This document shows positions 7,876 to 15,704 of a DNA stretch of 64,000 nt, piece by piece. Every line of letters begins with the position of its first letter. Within the stretch, counting starts at the first letter, position 1. Made by a program: the position numbers and the translations under genes. A model generated the notes under the pieces. The model did no database searches, was not told the DNA's origin, and was given only the letters and a program-made list of their open reading frames with translations. The stretch lies in assembly GCA_049115715.1 (NCBI GenBank), contig JAGDZQ010000015.1:164101-228100 (forward strand), written 5' to 3'. Source of the stretch: JAMZMI01 sp049115715 (GTDB lineage: Bacteria; Bacteroidota; Bacteroidia; Cytophagales; Cyclobacteriaceae).

Positions 7876-9135
7876 CTACGTTGCAGGAAGCACCATGGTT
7901 TTAACTTCTCCGAAACCGACTCTTTTTCCGAGTTTTTCAGAATGACCTTTTATAATAACCGTATCTCCATCTTCAATGAATTTACGCGTGATTCCATCTG
8001 GAAATTGGAGAGGTTTTGTTCCTTTCCAAGCAAGCTCTAGCATGGAGCCATAGCTGTCTGGGGTAGGACCGCTAATGGTTCCAGAGGCATAAAGATCTCC
8101 AACTTTCAAATTACAGCCATTGATTGTCTGATGAGCGAGTTGCTGACATATGTTCCAATACATATACTTGAAATTCGATTGGGAGACTTGATGCGGGTTT
8201 CTATTGTCTGGTTGAATATAGACTTCCAGATTAATATCAAAATTTTTATCTCCTGAGCTCCGTAGATAGGGAAGGACTTCTGGATCTTGTTTTGGAGAGG
8301 AGGTTCGATAAGGCTGTAAAGCCTCCAAAGTCACAATCCAAGGTGAAACACTTGAGGCAAAATTCTTTGCTAAAAATGGCCCAAGGGGTACGTACTCCCA
8401 AACCTGAACATCCCGTGCAGACCAGTCATTAAATAAGACAAAACCAAAGATGTGTTCTTCTGCTTGCTCGGTTGAAACAGTGCTTCCCAGATCAGTTTCC
8501 TTCCCGGTGATGAAAGCCAATTCTAATTCAAAGTCGAGCCTTTTGGTTGGCCCAAATTCGGGAAGTTCTTTTTTGGGGTCTTTGGTTTGACCTTTTGGTC
8601 GATGTATGGGCACGCCACTTGGGATGATCGAGGAGGCTCTGCCATGATAGCCGACAGGCAAGTGTTTCCAGTTGGGAAGTAGGGCGTTTTCAGGGTCGCG
8701 AAACATGGTGCCTACATTTGTGGCGTGCTCGATACTGGAGTAGAAGTCTGTGTAGTTTTCCACCTTTACTGGCATGAGCATTGTTACGTTTTTACTTGGG
8801 ATAAACGCCTGACTTCTGGTAGAGATGTCACCTTGAAGTGGGGATTCTTCAAGGAGTAATTCTTGAATTTTGATTCGTACTTTATTTGTCACTGGTTTCC
8901 CTAATGCAATGAATGGGTTTAGGACTTGAGACCTGAAAATGCCTTTTGGGAGATCGAATTCTTCGAAATAACCTTGATCGTGAAGTACGCTCAAATCAAC
9001 AACAAAGTCTCCAATGGCAGTTGCTCCTGCATAGGGAGTATTTTCGTTTTGATATATTCCAAATGGAATATTGTAGATAGAGAAATCTGAGTCTTCAGCT
9101 ACTTCAATGAAGCTTTTGAGTAGTTTCATTTTCAA
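7876..9135 (-). CDS. fah: Fumarylacetoacetase
   Basis: The 419-residue enzyme hydrolyses fumarylacetoacetate to fumarate and acetoacetate, the last step of tyrosine catabolism. It has the N-terminal SH3-like domain (to about residue 115) and the FAH catalytic domain. Metal ligands are visible in DFELELAF (two Glu) and NDWSARDVQVWEY (Asp), followed by PLGPFLAKNFASS and the SGPTPDSYGSM segment. It is the last gene of the hmgA-hpd-fah run, 7 bp from hpd. No maleylacetoacetate isomerase gene is seen in the run. Confidence 0.95.
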   Translation of the reverse strand: MKMKLLKSFIEVAEDSDFSIYNIPFGIYQNENTPYAGATAIGDFVVDLSVLHDQGYFEEFDLPKGIFRSQVLNPFIALGKPVTNKVRIKIQELLLEESPLQGDISTRSQAFIPSKNVTMLMPVKVENYTDFYSSIEHATNVGTMFRDPENALLPNWKHLPVGYHGRASSIIPSGVPIHRPKGQTKDPKKELPEFGPTKRLDFELELAFITGKETDLGSTVSTEQAEEHIFGFVLFNDWSARDVQVWEYVPLGPFLAKNFASSVSPWIVTLEALQPYRTSSPKQDPEVLPYLRSSGDKNFDINLEVYIQPDNRNPHQVSQSNFKYMYWNICQQLAHQTINGCNLKVGDLYASGTISGPTPDSYGSMLELAWKGTKPLQFPDGITRKFIEDGDTVIIKGHSEKLGKRVGFGEVKTMVLPAT

Positions 9136-9142
9136 TACTATT

Positions 9143-10276
9143 TTAAAGTGTTCCTCTTAATTCCTGTTCTCTTTCTATTGATTCGAAAAGTGCTTTGAAG
9201 TTTCCTTTTCCAAAGGATTGAGCTCCTTTTCTTTGGATGATTTCAAAAAACATCGTTGGCCTGTTAACAACTGGTTTGGTGAAGATTTGAAGTAGGTAGC
9301 CTTCGTCATCTCGATCAACAAGAATGTTGAGTTTTTTCAAAGGCTCAAGGTCTTCGTCAATTTCACCTACTCTTGCAAACAGGTCGTCATAATAAACTTC
9401 AGGTACATGTAAGAATTCAACTCCTCTGCTTCGCAGGTCTGATACTGTTTTGATAATGTCATCTGTTGCAACAGCAATGTGTTGTACGCCGGCACCATTG
9501 TAAAACTGAATGTATTCTTCTATTTGAGACTTTCGCTTTCCATCAGCTGGTTCATTGATTGGAAATTTGATTCGCCCATTTCCATTGCTCATGACCTTGC
9601 TCATGAGAGCGGTGTACTCTGTAGAAATGTCCTTATCATCGAACGAAACTAACTGAGTGAACCCCATCACCTTTGCATAGAACTCACACCATTTGTTCAT
9701 TTCTCCCAGATCAACATTTCCCACCATATGGTCTATGAACTTTAGTCCCACAGGAGTGGTTTTTAGATCTGACTTCCATTCTTGGAAGCCAGGAAGGAAT
9801 GGTCCATCGTATTGATCTCTTTGAATAAAGAGATGTACTGTGTCTCCGTATGTGTGGATTCCCGATGAGATTACTGATCCATTTTCATCCTGCTTTATAG
9901 TAGGAGCGAGGTAGGATTTTGCTCCTTTTTGCGTGGTGACTTTCCAAGCTTCCTTAGCGTCATCTACCCAAAGTGCAATGACTTTCACTCCGTCACCATG
10001 TTGATTGATATGATCGTTTATTTCATGGTCTTTCACCAAAGAAGAAGTGAGAACCAGACGAATTTTGTCTTGTTTCAAAACAAAGGATACGCTTTCCTTA
10101 TTGCCCGTTTCCAGACCGGAGTAGGCAACTGGCTCGAACCCAAATGCAGTCTGATAAAAATAAGCCGATTGCTTCGCGTTCCCTACATATAGCTCTATGT
10201 AGTCAGTGCCGTTAAGCGGAAGAAAGTCTTCTGCTTCAGCGAATATCTTTGGGATGTTTTGAGTTTCTGTAATCAT
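9143..10276 (-). CDS. hpd: 4-Hydroxyphenylpyruvate dioxygenase
   Basis: This Fe(II) dioxygenase converts 4-hydroxyphenylpyruvate to homogentisate. It consists of two vicinal-oxygen-chelate (glyoxalase-like) halves. The iron ligands are seen as His in FIDHMVGNVD, His in VQHIAVATDD and Glu in MFFEIIQRKG near the C-terminus. An in-frame ATG at 10304-10306 would add 10 residues and overlap hmgA by 13 bp. I prefer the ATG at 10274-10276 (MITETQN), which gives 377 residues and no overlap and fits the usual N-terminus. It lies between hmgA and fah in one operon. Confidence 0.94.
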   Translation of the reverse strand: MITETQNIPKIFAEAEDFLPLNGTDYIELYVGNAKQSAYFYQTAFGFEPVAYSGLETGNKESVSFVLKQDKIRLVLTSSLVKDHEINDHINQHGDGVKVIALWVDDAKEAWKVTTQKGAKSYLAPTIKQDENGSVISSGIHTYGDTVHLFIQRDQYDGPFLPGFQEWKSDLKTTPVGLKFIDHMVGNVDLGEMNKWCEFYAKVMGFTQLVSFDDKDISTEYTALMSKVMSNGNGRIKFPINEPADGKRKSQIEEYIQFYNGAGVQHIAVATDDIIKTVSDLRSRGVEFLHVPEVYYDDLFARVGEIDEDLEPLKKLNILVDRDDEGYLLQIFTKPVVNRPTMFFEIIQRKGAQSFGKGNFKALFESIEREQELRGTL

Positions 10277-10293
10277 AATTTCAATTTCTTTTT

Positions 10294-11451
10294 TCAATCC
10301 AACCATGACTTGAAGTAGTCCGGAACTTCTATTTTCATTGCTTCTTCTGTGATCATCAATGGTTTAAATGTGTCAACCATCACAGCTAGTTCGTCTGTTT
10401 TGGTTTGGCCTATGCTTCGCTCCATGGCACCCGGATGAGGTCCGTGGGGAATGCCAGCAGGATGCAGTGTGATCTGGCCAACATCAATGTTGTTTCGACT
10501 CATGAAATCTCCATCAACATAATAGAGCACTTCATCAGAATCAATATTGCTGTGATTATATGGAGCGGGAATGGACTCTGGGTGATAGTCGTAAAGTCTT
10601 GGGCAAAATGAGCATACCACAAATGCGTCTGTTTCGAAAGTGACGTGAACGGGAGGTGGCTGGTGCACTCGTCCTGTGATTGGTTCAAAGTTGTGAATGG
10701 AGAAGGCATAAGGATAGTTGTATCCATCCCAACCTACGACATCAAAAGGGTGGGATGCGTACACATATTCATGAATCATGTTTTGCTTTCTTACCTTGAT
10801 CGTGAAGTCACCTTTTTCATCATGAGTTTCAAGGTTGACTGGTCTTCTGATATCTCGTTCGCAATAAGGCGAGTGCTCCAGAAGCTGACCAAACCAATTC
10901 CGGTACTTTTTTGGGAAGTAAATAGGCCTGCTCGATGAGACAATAAAGAGTCGGTTGTCTTGTGTTTCGAAGGTGATTTGATAGATCATTCCTCTCGGGA
11001 TCAATAGGTAATCACCATAGGCAAAGTCCAAATTTCCCAACATCGTTTTCAAAACTCCTTTTCCCTTATGTACAAACAGCAATTCGTCGCAATCGGTGTT
11101 TTTATAGAAATAATCTGTCATTGAATGCCTGGGGGCTGCAAGTTCTATTTGGCAGTCCTTATTGATAAGCTGAGTTTTTCTGCTTACCAGAAAATCGTCT
11201 TCAGGCATCACTTCAAATCCTGACAGGTTTCTAGAGAGCATGTTTTTATCAATGGCGACTTTTGGGGTAACGTCGTAGCTTTTTGTTACCGCTTTTACCA
11301 TGGTTGGCCTGTGACAGTGGTACATGAGCGACGACATGCCATCGAAACCAATGGTTCCAAAGAGTTGCTCATAGTAGAATCCCCCTTCGGTTTTTTTGAA
11401 GGCGGTGTGTCGCTTCTTTGGTATTTTACCTAATGAATGATAAATCGGCAT
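10294..11451 (-). CDS. hmgA: Homogentisate 1,2-dioxygenase
   Basis: The 385-residue cupin-fold dioxygenase opens the homogentisate ring to give maleylacetoacetate. Candidate iron ligands are His and Glu in PYNHSNIDSDEVLYY and His in LHPAGIPHGPHPG. It is shorter than the roughly 430-residue proteobacterial and human enzymes, but the catalytic cupin is complete; short forms occur in Bacteroidota. It is the first gene of the tyrosine-degradation run hmgA-hpd-fah. The 140-bp gap before it, shared with the upstream dehydrogenase gene, should hold its promoter. Confidence 0.92.
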   Translation of the reverse strand: MPIYHSLGKIPKKRHTAFKKTEGGFYYEQLFGTIGFDGMSSLMYHCHRPTMVKAVTKSYDVTPKVAIDKNMLSRNLSGFEVMPEDDFLVSRKTQLINKDCQIELAAPRHSMTDYFYKNTDCDELLFVHKGKGVLKTMLGNLDFAYGDYLLIPRGMIYQITFETQDNRLFIVSSSRPIYFPKKYRNWFGQLLEHSPYCERDIRRPVNLETHDEKGDFTIKVRKQNMIHEYVYASHPFDVVGWDGYNYPYAFSIHNFEPITGRVHQPPPVHVTFETDAFVVCSFCPRLYDYHPESIPAPYNHSNIDSDEVLYYVDGDFMSRNNIDVGQITLHPAGIPHGPHPGAMERSIGQTKTDELAVMVDTFKPLMITEEAMKIEVPDYFKSWLD

Positions 11452-11591
11452 AGCTTCTTGTTTTAGGTTAATCCTACTTTGTGAAACTTGTATTTTCTAT
11501 CTTGAGATGTCAAATTGACCATATCGAAATTCTTAGCTAAGATGTGTTTTGAAGGCCTCAACATGATAACTCTGATAAGTTATAAAGCAGA

Positions 11592-12818
11592 TTAAACCAA
11601 TTCTGAAATTGTTATCTCTAAAGCCTTGCTGGTTATATTCTTGTCGCCATCAAAGCTGTCTTTTATTCTTTTGAGTGCTTTGTAAATGATGTGAGAAGTA
11701 TCACTGAAAATGGCATCATCGGTTATGTCATCAACTCCGTTCATTAGAAAAGCAAATACTCTAGCCATGCCACAGTTGGCAATGAAATCAGGGATCACAG
11801 CTATATTTTTATCAGCATAAGCATGTGTCTCCCCGAAAAAGATATCCTTATCATCAAATGGCACATTTGCTCCACAGAATATGGATTCTAAGCCATTTTC
11901 AATGAGTCTCTCAAGCTCATTTAAACCGACCATTCTGGATCCTGCACATGGTAAAAAGATATCCGCCTTGAGATCCCAGATGGTTTTATTCCCTTCCTCG
12001 AAAGAGTAATTCATCAGACCTGTTTCATTTCTATTCTGTCTGTTTTTGAATAGGTCAATGATTTGATCCATGCTATACCCTTCAGGGTTGATACAAGCCC
12101 CATTTGCATCAATGATGCCGACCACCTTCACGCCCATCTGAGCGAGATAAAAGCCTGCAGCAGCTCCTACATTTCCCCATCCTTGTATGATGACTTTTTT
12201 TCCTTTGATGTCCTTGTCCCAAAGCTGATAATAGTGTCTTGCAGATTCTGCCAAGCCATACCCCGTAATCATATCTGCAACGGTATATTTTTTGGTCAAA
12301 TCTGGTGTGTATGAGCTGTCTTCTATGACTTTGGAAACTCCCTGACGCAGATGCCCGATTTTGTGAACCTTTTGAGCTTCGTTGGGTTGATAGTGTCCAT
12401 TAACAACTCCTTCTTGAGGGTGCCAGAGCCCATAGCTTTCTGTAATGGGAATGACATCATGTATTTCATCTACGTTGAGGTCTCCACCAGTGCCATAGTA
12501 GGTTTTGAGAAGCGGCATTACAGCCTTGTACCACCTCCGGAGAACTTCATCTTTGTTAGGGTGATTGGGATCAAAATTGATTCCTGATTTTGCTCCTCCA
12601 ATCGCAGGGCCGGAGATACTGAATTTCACTTCCATTGTCTTAGCGAGAGAAATTACTTCCTGCTTATCCAATCCTTTTCTCATGCGGGTTCCGCCACCAG
12701 CGGCACCACCTCTTAGGGAATTTATCACCATCCAGCCTTGAGCATCTAGTTCCTTATCCTTCCATTCGAAAACGATTTCAGGGCTTGTGTTTTCAAATTT
12801 TTCTAAGAGCTCTTGCAT
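11592..12818 (-). CDS. Glu/Leu/Phe/Val dehydrogenase family protein
   Basis: The 408-residue NAD(P)-dependent amino-acid dehydrogenase has the N-terminal catalytic domain (lysine K77 in GGAKSGI, with GGDLNVDE later) and a C-terminal Rossmann domain marked by IIQGWGNVG. It would oxidatively deaminate an amino acid to its 2-oxo acid. Substrate is open: the position next to tyrosine catabolism and a divergent Lrp-type regulator suggests catabolism of Phe, Leu/Val or Glu. The GGAKSGI loop departs from the usual GGGKGG of classical glutamate dehydrogenases. Confidence 0.85.
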   Translation of the reverse strand: MQELLEKFENTSPEIVFEWKDKELDAQGWMVINSLRGGAAGGGTRMRKGLDKQEVISLAKTMEVKFSISGPAIGGAKSGINFDPNHPNKDEVLRRWYKAVMPLLKTYYGTGGDLNVDEIHDVIPITESYGLWHPQEGVVNGHYQPNEAQKVHKIGHLRQGVSKVIEDSSYTPDLTKKYTVADMITGYGLAESARHYYQLWDKDIKGKKVIIQGWGNVGAAAGFYLAQMGVKVVGIIDANGACINPEGYSMDQIIDLFKNRQNRNETGLMNYSFEEGNKTIWDLKADIFLPCAGSRMVGLNELERLIENGLESIFCGANVPFDDKDIFFGETHAYADKNIAVIPDFIANCGMARVFAFLMNGVDDITDDAIFSDTSHIIYKALKRIKDSFDGDKNITSKALEITISELV

Positions 12819-12936
12819 AGTAGTTTGTGGGGTGTAGTAGTATTTGAGTAAAAGTATTTAAATGGCTTTATTAATATTTGAATAGTCTTTTATAGTTTTA
12901 TATATAGGAATTAATGTCTTTAATTATCTAATTATT

Positions 12937-12997
12937 AAGAATATTATTCTTTTCTATATCCATAAAACTCGATTTAAAATTTGATCCTTCTTAAGAA
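12937..12997. promoter_or_regulatory. Inverted repeats in the dehydrogenase/lrp divergent region
   Basis: Two related inverted repeats lie in the 178-bp intergenic region: AAGAAT-ATT-ATTCTT at 12937-12951, and the perfect palindrome TTCTTAAGAA at 12988-12997, whose last base is the A of the lrp start codon. Both share the TTCTT/AAGAA arms. They are candidate operators for the Lrp-like regulator, which would control itself and the dehydrogenase. The region is very AT-rich, so chance palindromes are possible. Confidence 0.4.
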
Positions 12998-13461
12998 TGG
13001 CCTACAGACTTGATGATACTGATAAAAAGATTTTGCATATCCTTCAAAAGGATGGAAGAATCACGATAAAAGCACTGGCGGATGAGTTGGGCATGACCAC
13101 AACTCCTGTTTTTGAGCGGGTGAAAAGATTGGAGAAAAATGGAGTGATTGAAAAGTATGTAGCTCTGCTGAATCAAAAGCAGATTGATAGAAAACTTATT
13201 GTGTTCATTTCCATATCAATTAAAAATCACACACGGTCTTATCTTGAGACTTTTACCAAAGAAATGGAGTCAATCCCAGAGGTGATGGAGGTGTACCATA
13301 TAGCGGGGAATTATGACTTTTTAGTCAAGGTGATTATGAAAGACATGGAGGCTTATCAGAAATTCATCCTGACCCGACTCTCTGTAATCAACAACATTGA
13401 CCATGTGCAAAGCTCCTTTGTGCTTTCAAAGAATAAGTATAATACGGCGTTTGGGTTTTAG
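12997..13461 (+). CDS. Lrp/AsnC family transcriptional regulator
   Basis: The 154-residue regulator starts LDDTDKKILHILQKDGR, the standard Lrp/AsnC opening. A helix-turn-helix (about residues 20-45, including TTTPVFERVKRLEKNG) precedes a C-terminal RAM effector domain (about 65-145). Such proteins sense amino acids and form octamers on DNA. It is transcribed away from the amino-acid dehydrogenase gene, so control of that gene and of itself is the natural inference. An inverted repeat lies just after the stop codon. Confidence 0.92.
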   Translation: MAYRLDDTDKKILHILQKDGRITIKALADELGMTTTPVFERVKRLEKNGVIEKYVALLNQKQIDRKLIVFISISIKNHTRSYLETFTKEMESIPEVMEVYHIAGNYDFLVKVIMKDMEAYQKFILTRLSVINNIDHVQSSFVLSKNKYNTAFGF

Positions 13462-13464
13462 ACT

Positions 13465-13501
13465 ATTTATAGAGGATCAATAAAATCCTCCATCTATAAA
13501 T
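13465..13501. terminator. Inverted repeat between lrp and the convergent small gene
   Basis: Arms ATTTATAGA (13465-13473) and TCTATAAAT (13493-13501) are perfect, and GGAT/ATCC extends the stem inwards. It starts 4 bp after the lrp stop and covers the last codons of the opposing small gene. There is no long T-run, so it is a possible two-way terminator rather than a textbook one. Confidence 0.45.
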
Positions 13502-13713
13502 TTGGCCAAAACCATCACAGCCACACAGCTAGCAAATATTTTAAGAAGTGCATTTCTAGTCATCCTACGATCCACATTGTTAAATGCTTCCCATTGTTTG
13601 ATATACTGAATTAAAGGGTGCTGGTTGGTTGGCGGTAAAAAGGCTCTGAGCATGATTTTTTTTGAAGTAAACATAAGAGAATGTTGATTTACAATCCTGC
13701 CAATGAAGTCCAT
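13477..13713 (-). CDS. Small predicted membrane protein, unknown function
   Basis: The frame encodes up to 78 residues. A later in-frame Met at residue 21 (MLRAFLPP) gives 58 residues and may be the true start. One hydrophobic helix lies near the C-terminus (about residues 54-72, LLKIFASCVAVMVLAKFI). I do not recognise a family. It lies convergent to lrp and beyond the terminator of the secreted-protein pair, so it must have its own promoter. It could be spurious, but no larger gene claims this stretch. Confidence 0.4.
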   Translation of the reverse strand: MDFIGRIVNQHSLMFTSKKIMLRAFLPPTNQHPLIQYIKQWEAFNNVDRRMTRNALLKIFASCVAVMVLAKFIDGGFY

Positions 13714-13737
13714 AAAAGTGCCAAATTGTACTAAATG

Positions 13738-13795
13738 AAAAAGGCCATCTCAATTGGAAAGTGTTTTATCATTTCCCAATTGAGATGGCCTTTTC
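13738..13795. terminator. Strong bidirectional terminator hairpin
   Basis: A perfect 15-bp stem (13743-13757 with 13776-13790) is extended by an A-run on the left and a T-run on the right, so it works on both strands. It ends the minus-strand pair of secreted-protein genes at 13814-18623. Confidence 0.9.
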
Positions 13796-13813
13796 GATCA
13801 GGTGTAGAAATAC

Positions 13814-15697
13814 CTATTTTTTCCCGACTTGAATGGCTTCTTTGAAAGTACCTTCTTCATCCGTAAAGGTCAGGAAGTAGGAAGCAGCGCTAAGATGCGT
13901 CATATCAACTTTGGCATGATGCAACCCGAGAAAGTGTGCAACCTCCTGACTTGACAGCAGCCTTCCGTCTAGAGAAGTAAGTTGTATAATCAGGTTATCA
14001 ACCTTTCTATGCACTCTGTAATCAAGTTGAAGTATCGCATCGGTAGGGTTAGGGTAGAGGCTGACGTCTTTAATATATGGCTTCCAGTTAAAAAGCACTT
14101 CATCTGAATCGACTTCAATTCCAAGTTCAGTAATGAGCGCATTCACTTCAAAAACCTGATTTTCCCTATCTCCTCCTATTTCAAAAATGACGTCAGAAGT
14201 CTCATCCATAGGTACGCCAGGAAACTGGATATTGAGCAGGTACTTTCCATCTTCCACATTTTCAAAATTGAAGAAACCTTCATCGTCTGTTTCTATGTAA
14301 TATGCGATTTCGGTTTCCACTTCATCTTGCTTGTCTCTGCCCTGAGATTTGAATCGTCGCATCGAGCATCCCGCTTTTCTTACCTTTCTTCTTGACGTGA
14401 TCCTGCCATCGTCATCGATAATTCTTTCATCCGAAAGATCAGACTCTACAAAGCCAGAAATCATCGCACTACCTGTTTGCGGCGGTGGAATAAATAAAAT
14501 ATCGATATCTATTCCTTCTGTCTTTTCGAAAACCTCCAGTGTATCTGCCAATTGCCAATCATCCTGGCTTACATAGTAGGTCTGAATGATTTGGTTACTT
14601 CCATCAAATTCACTGTCAGGGTCAACTTTAAGTACGAAGTTTCCAAGTACCACTTCTCCAAGATCGTAAGACCCATCTGCATTTGACTTACCCACTCTGG
14701 TGGAATCATACGCTCCGGTTTCCTTGATTCTGAAAAGTGCAACTTCTGCTCCAGTCGTAAGCGGCCCCTCGTCCACATTGATCGTTCCTGAGACCTCAGT
14801 TTTGGCCCAGACATATTTTCGGGATGTTTCTATCTCAAAGCCAGGAATCAAGTCACTTGTGGCAATGGCTTTGTATGCGCCCATTGAAGAGTAAACGACA
14901 CTGTCTATTTTCAATCTGCTTTCGTTTTGATTCAACAGGTCTTCGAAATCCTCGTCAGATGTCTTGAAAGGATCAAACTTCCATTGATAGGAGGTAGCAC
15001 CTGGAATTTTCCCATCCAGCATTTTGAGAGATGAAGCCTGAACCGTGTCACTACTCACTTTACCAAACGGGTCTTGTGGAGCGTATGTCAGTGTACCTGT
15101 TTCTCCTACTTTTAGATTGGGAACAATGTCGATAAACGAAAAATCATTTTTTTCCAACGCAAGCTCAGTCAACTCTGGCATGGTGGATACATCTGGGAAT
15201 TTTTTCAGATTGTTATCACTTACATCGAGACGCTCCAGCTTCTCAAGATTCTTTATGATCTCAGGAAAATTGTTCTGGAGGTTATTGGCCGGAAGTGCTA
15301 TAGCAGAAACTCGCCGTGAAGTAGGATCCACATCTACTCCGAACCAATCATCCACATCAGCTGCGACAAGCCAGTTCTCGCTATCAATCCAATCAGTTCC
15401 GTTTGTCGCTTCATACAATACTACGAGTACTGCAGAATCTTTAGCCAGACCAAAAGAAAGTACTATGAAGTTACCTGGTATAAAGCCTGAATAAACTGAC
15501 TCAAGCTGACCAATAGCAAGCTCATCGCTTGCCGCCTTATCACCAATGGTGTATTGTGTTTGTAAATTTCTACCAGAGGAAATGCCACCGCCATAGTTTG
15601 CCACATACGCTACGTTTTCTAGTTGTGCGAAAACTGCCTGATGCAAGCAAAAAATGGTCAATATTAGAAATATTCTTTTTATCGTGTTAAAAGACAT
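13814..15697 (-). CDS. T9SS-secreted LRR and carboxypeptidase-regulatory-like domain protein
   Basis: The 627-residue secreted protein has a signal peptide (MSFNTIKRIFLILTIF, cleaved near VFAQ). Leucine-rich-repeat-like segments lie at about 130-190 (LPANNLQNNFPE, LDVSDNNLKKFP). Then come an Ig-like stretch, two prealbumin-like/SdrB-type domains (about 310-400 and 440-520), and a C-terminal type IX sorting domain beginning YPNPT and ending in Lys-Lys. I chose the ATG at 15695-15697, directly before the signal peptide; an ATG ten codons upstream lies inside the preceding gene. The start is 7 bp after the S74-protein stop, so the two form an operon. It probably ends at the cell surface or in the medium. 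Confidence 0.82.
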   Translation of the reverse strand: MSFNTIKRIFLILTIFCLHQAVFAQLENVAYVANYGGGISSGRNLQTQYTIGDKAASDELAIGQLESVYSGFIPGNFIVLSFGLAKDSAVLVVLYEATNGTDWIDSENWLVAADVDDWFGVDVDPTSRRVSAIALPANNLQNNFPEIIKNLEKLERLDVSDNNLKKFPDVSTMPELTELALEKNDFSFIDIVPNLKVGETGTLTYAPQDPFGKVSSDTVQASSLKMLDGKIPGATSYQWKFDPFKTSDEDFEDLLNQNESRLKIDSVVYSSMGAYKAIATSDLIPGFEIETSRKYVWAKTEVSGTINVDEGPLTTGAEVALFRIKETGAYDSTRVGKSNADGSYDLGEVVLGNFVLKVDPDSEFDGSNQIIQTYYVSQDDWQLADTLEVFEKTEGIDIDILFIPPPQTGSAMISGFVESDLSDERIIDDDGRITSRRKVRKAGCSMRRFKSQGRDKQDEVETEIAYYIETDDEGFFNFENVEDGKYLLNIQFPGVPMDETSDVIFEIGGDRENQVFEVNALITELGIEVDSDEVLFNWKPYIKDVSLYPNPTDAILQLDYRVHRKVDNLIIQLTSLDGRLLSSQEVAHFLGLHHAKVDMTHLSAASYFLTFTDEEGTFKEAIQVGKK

Positions 15698-15704
15698 ATT
15701 TCCA

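Noticed and set aside
9929..10192. Plus-strand open frame opposite hpd
   Set aside because: It is antisense to a well-supported gene and has no protein-like features.
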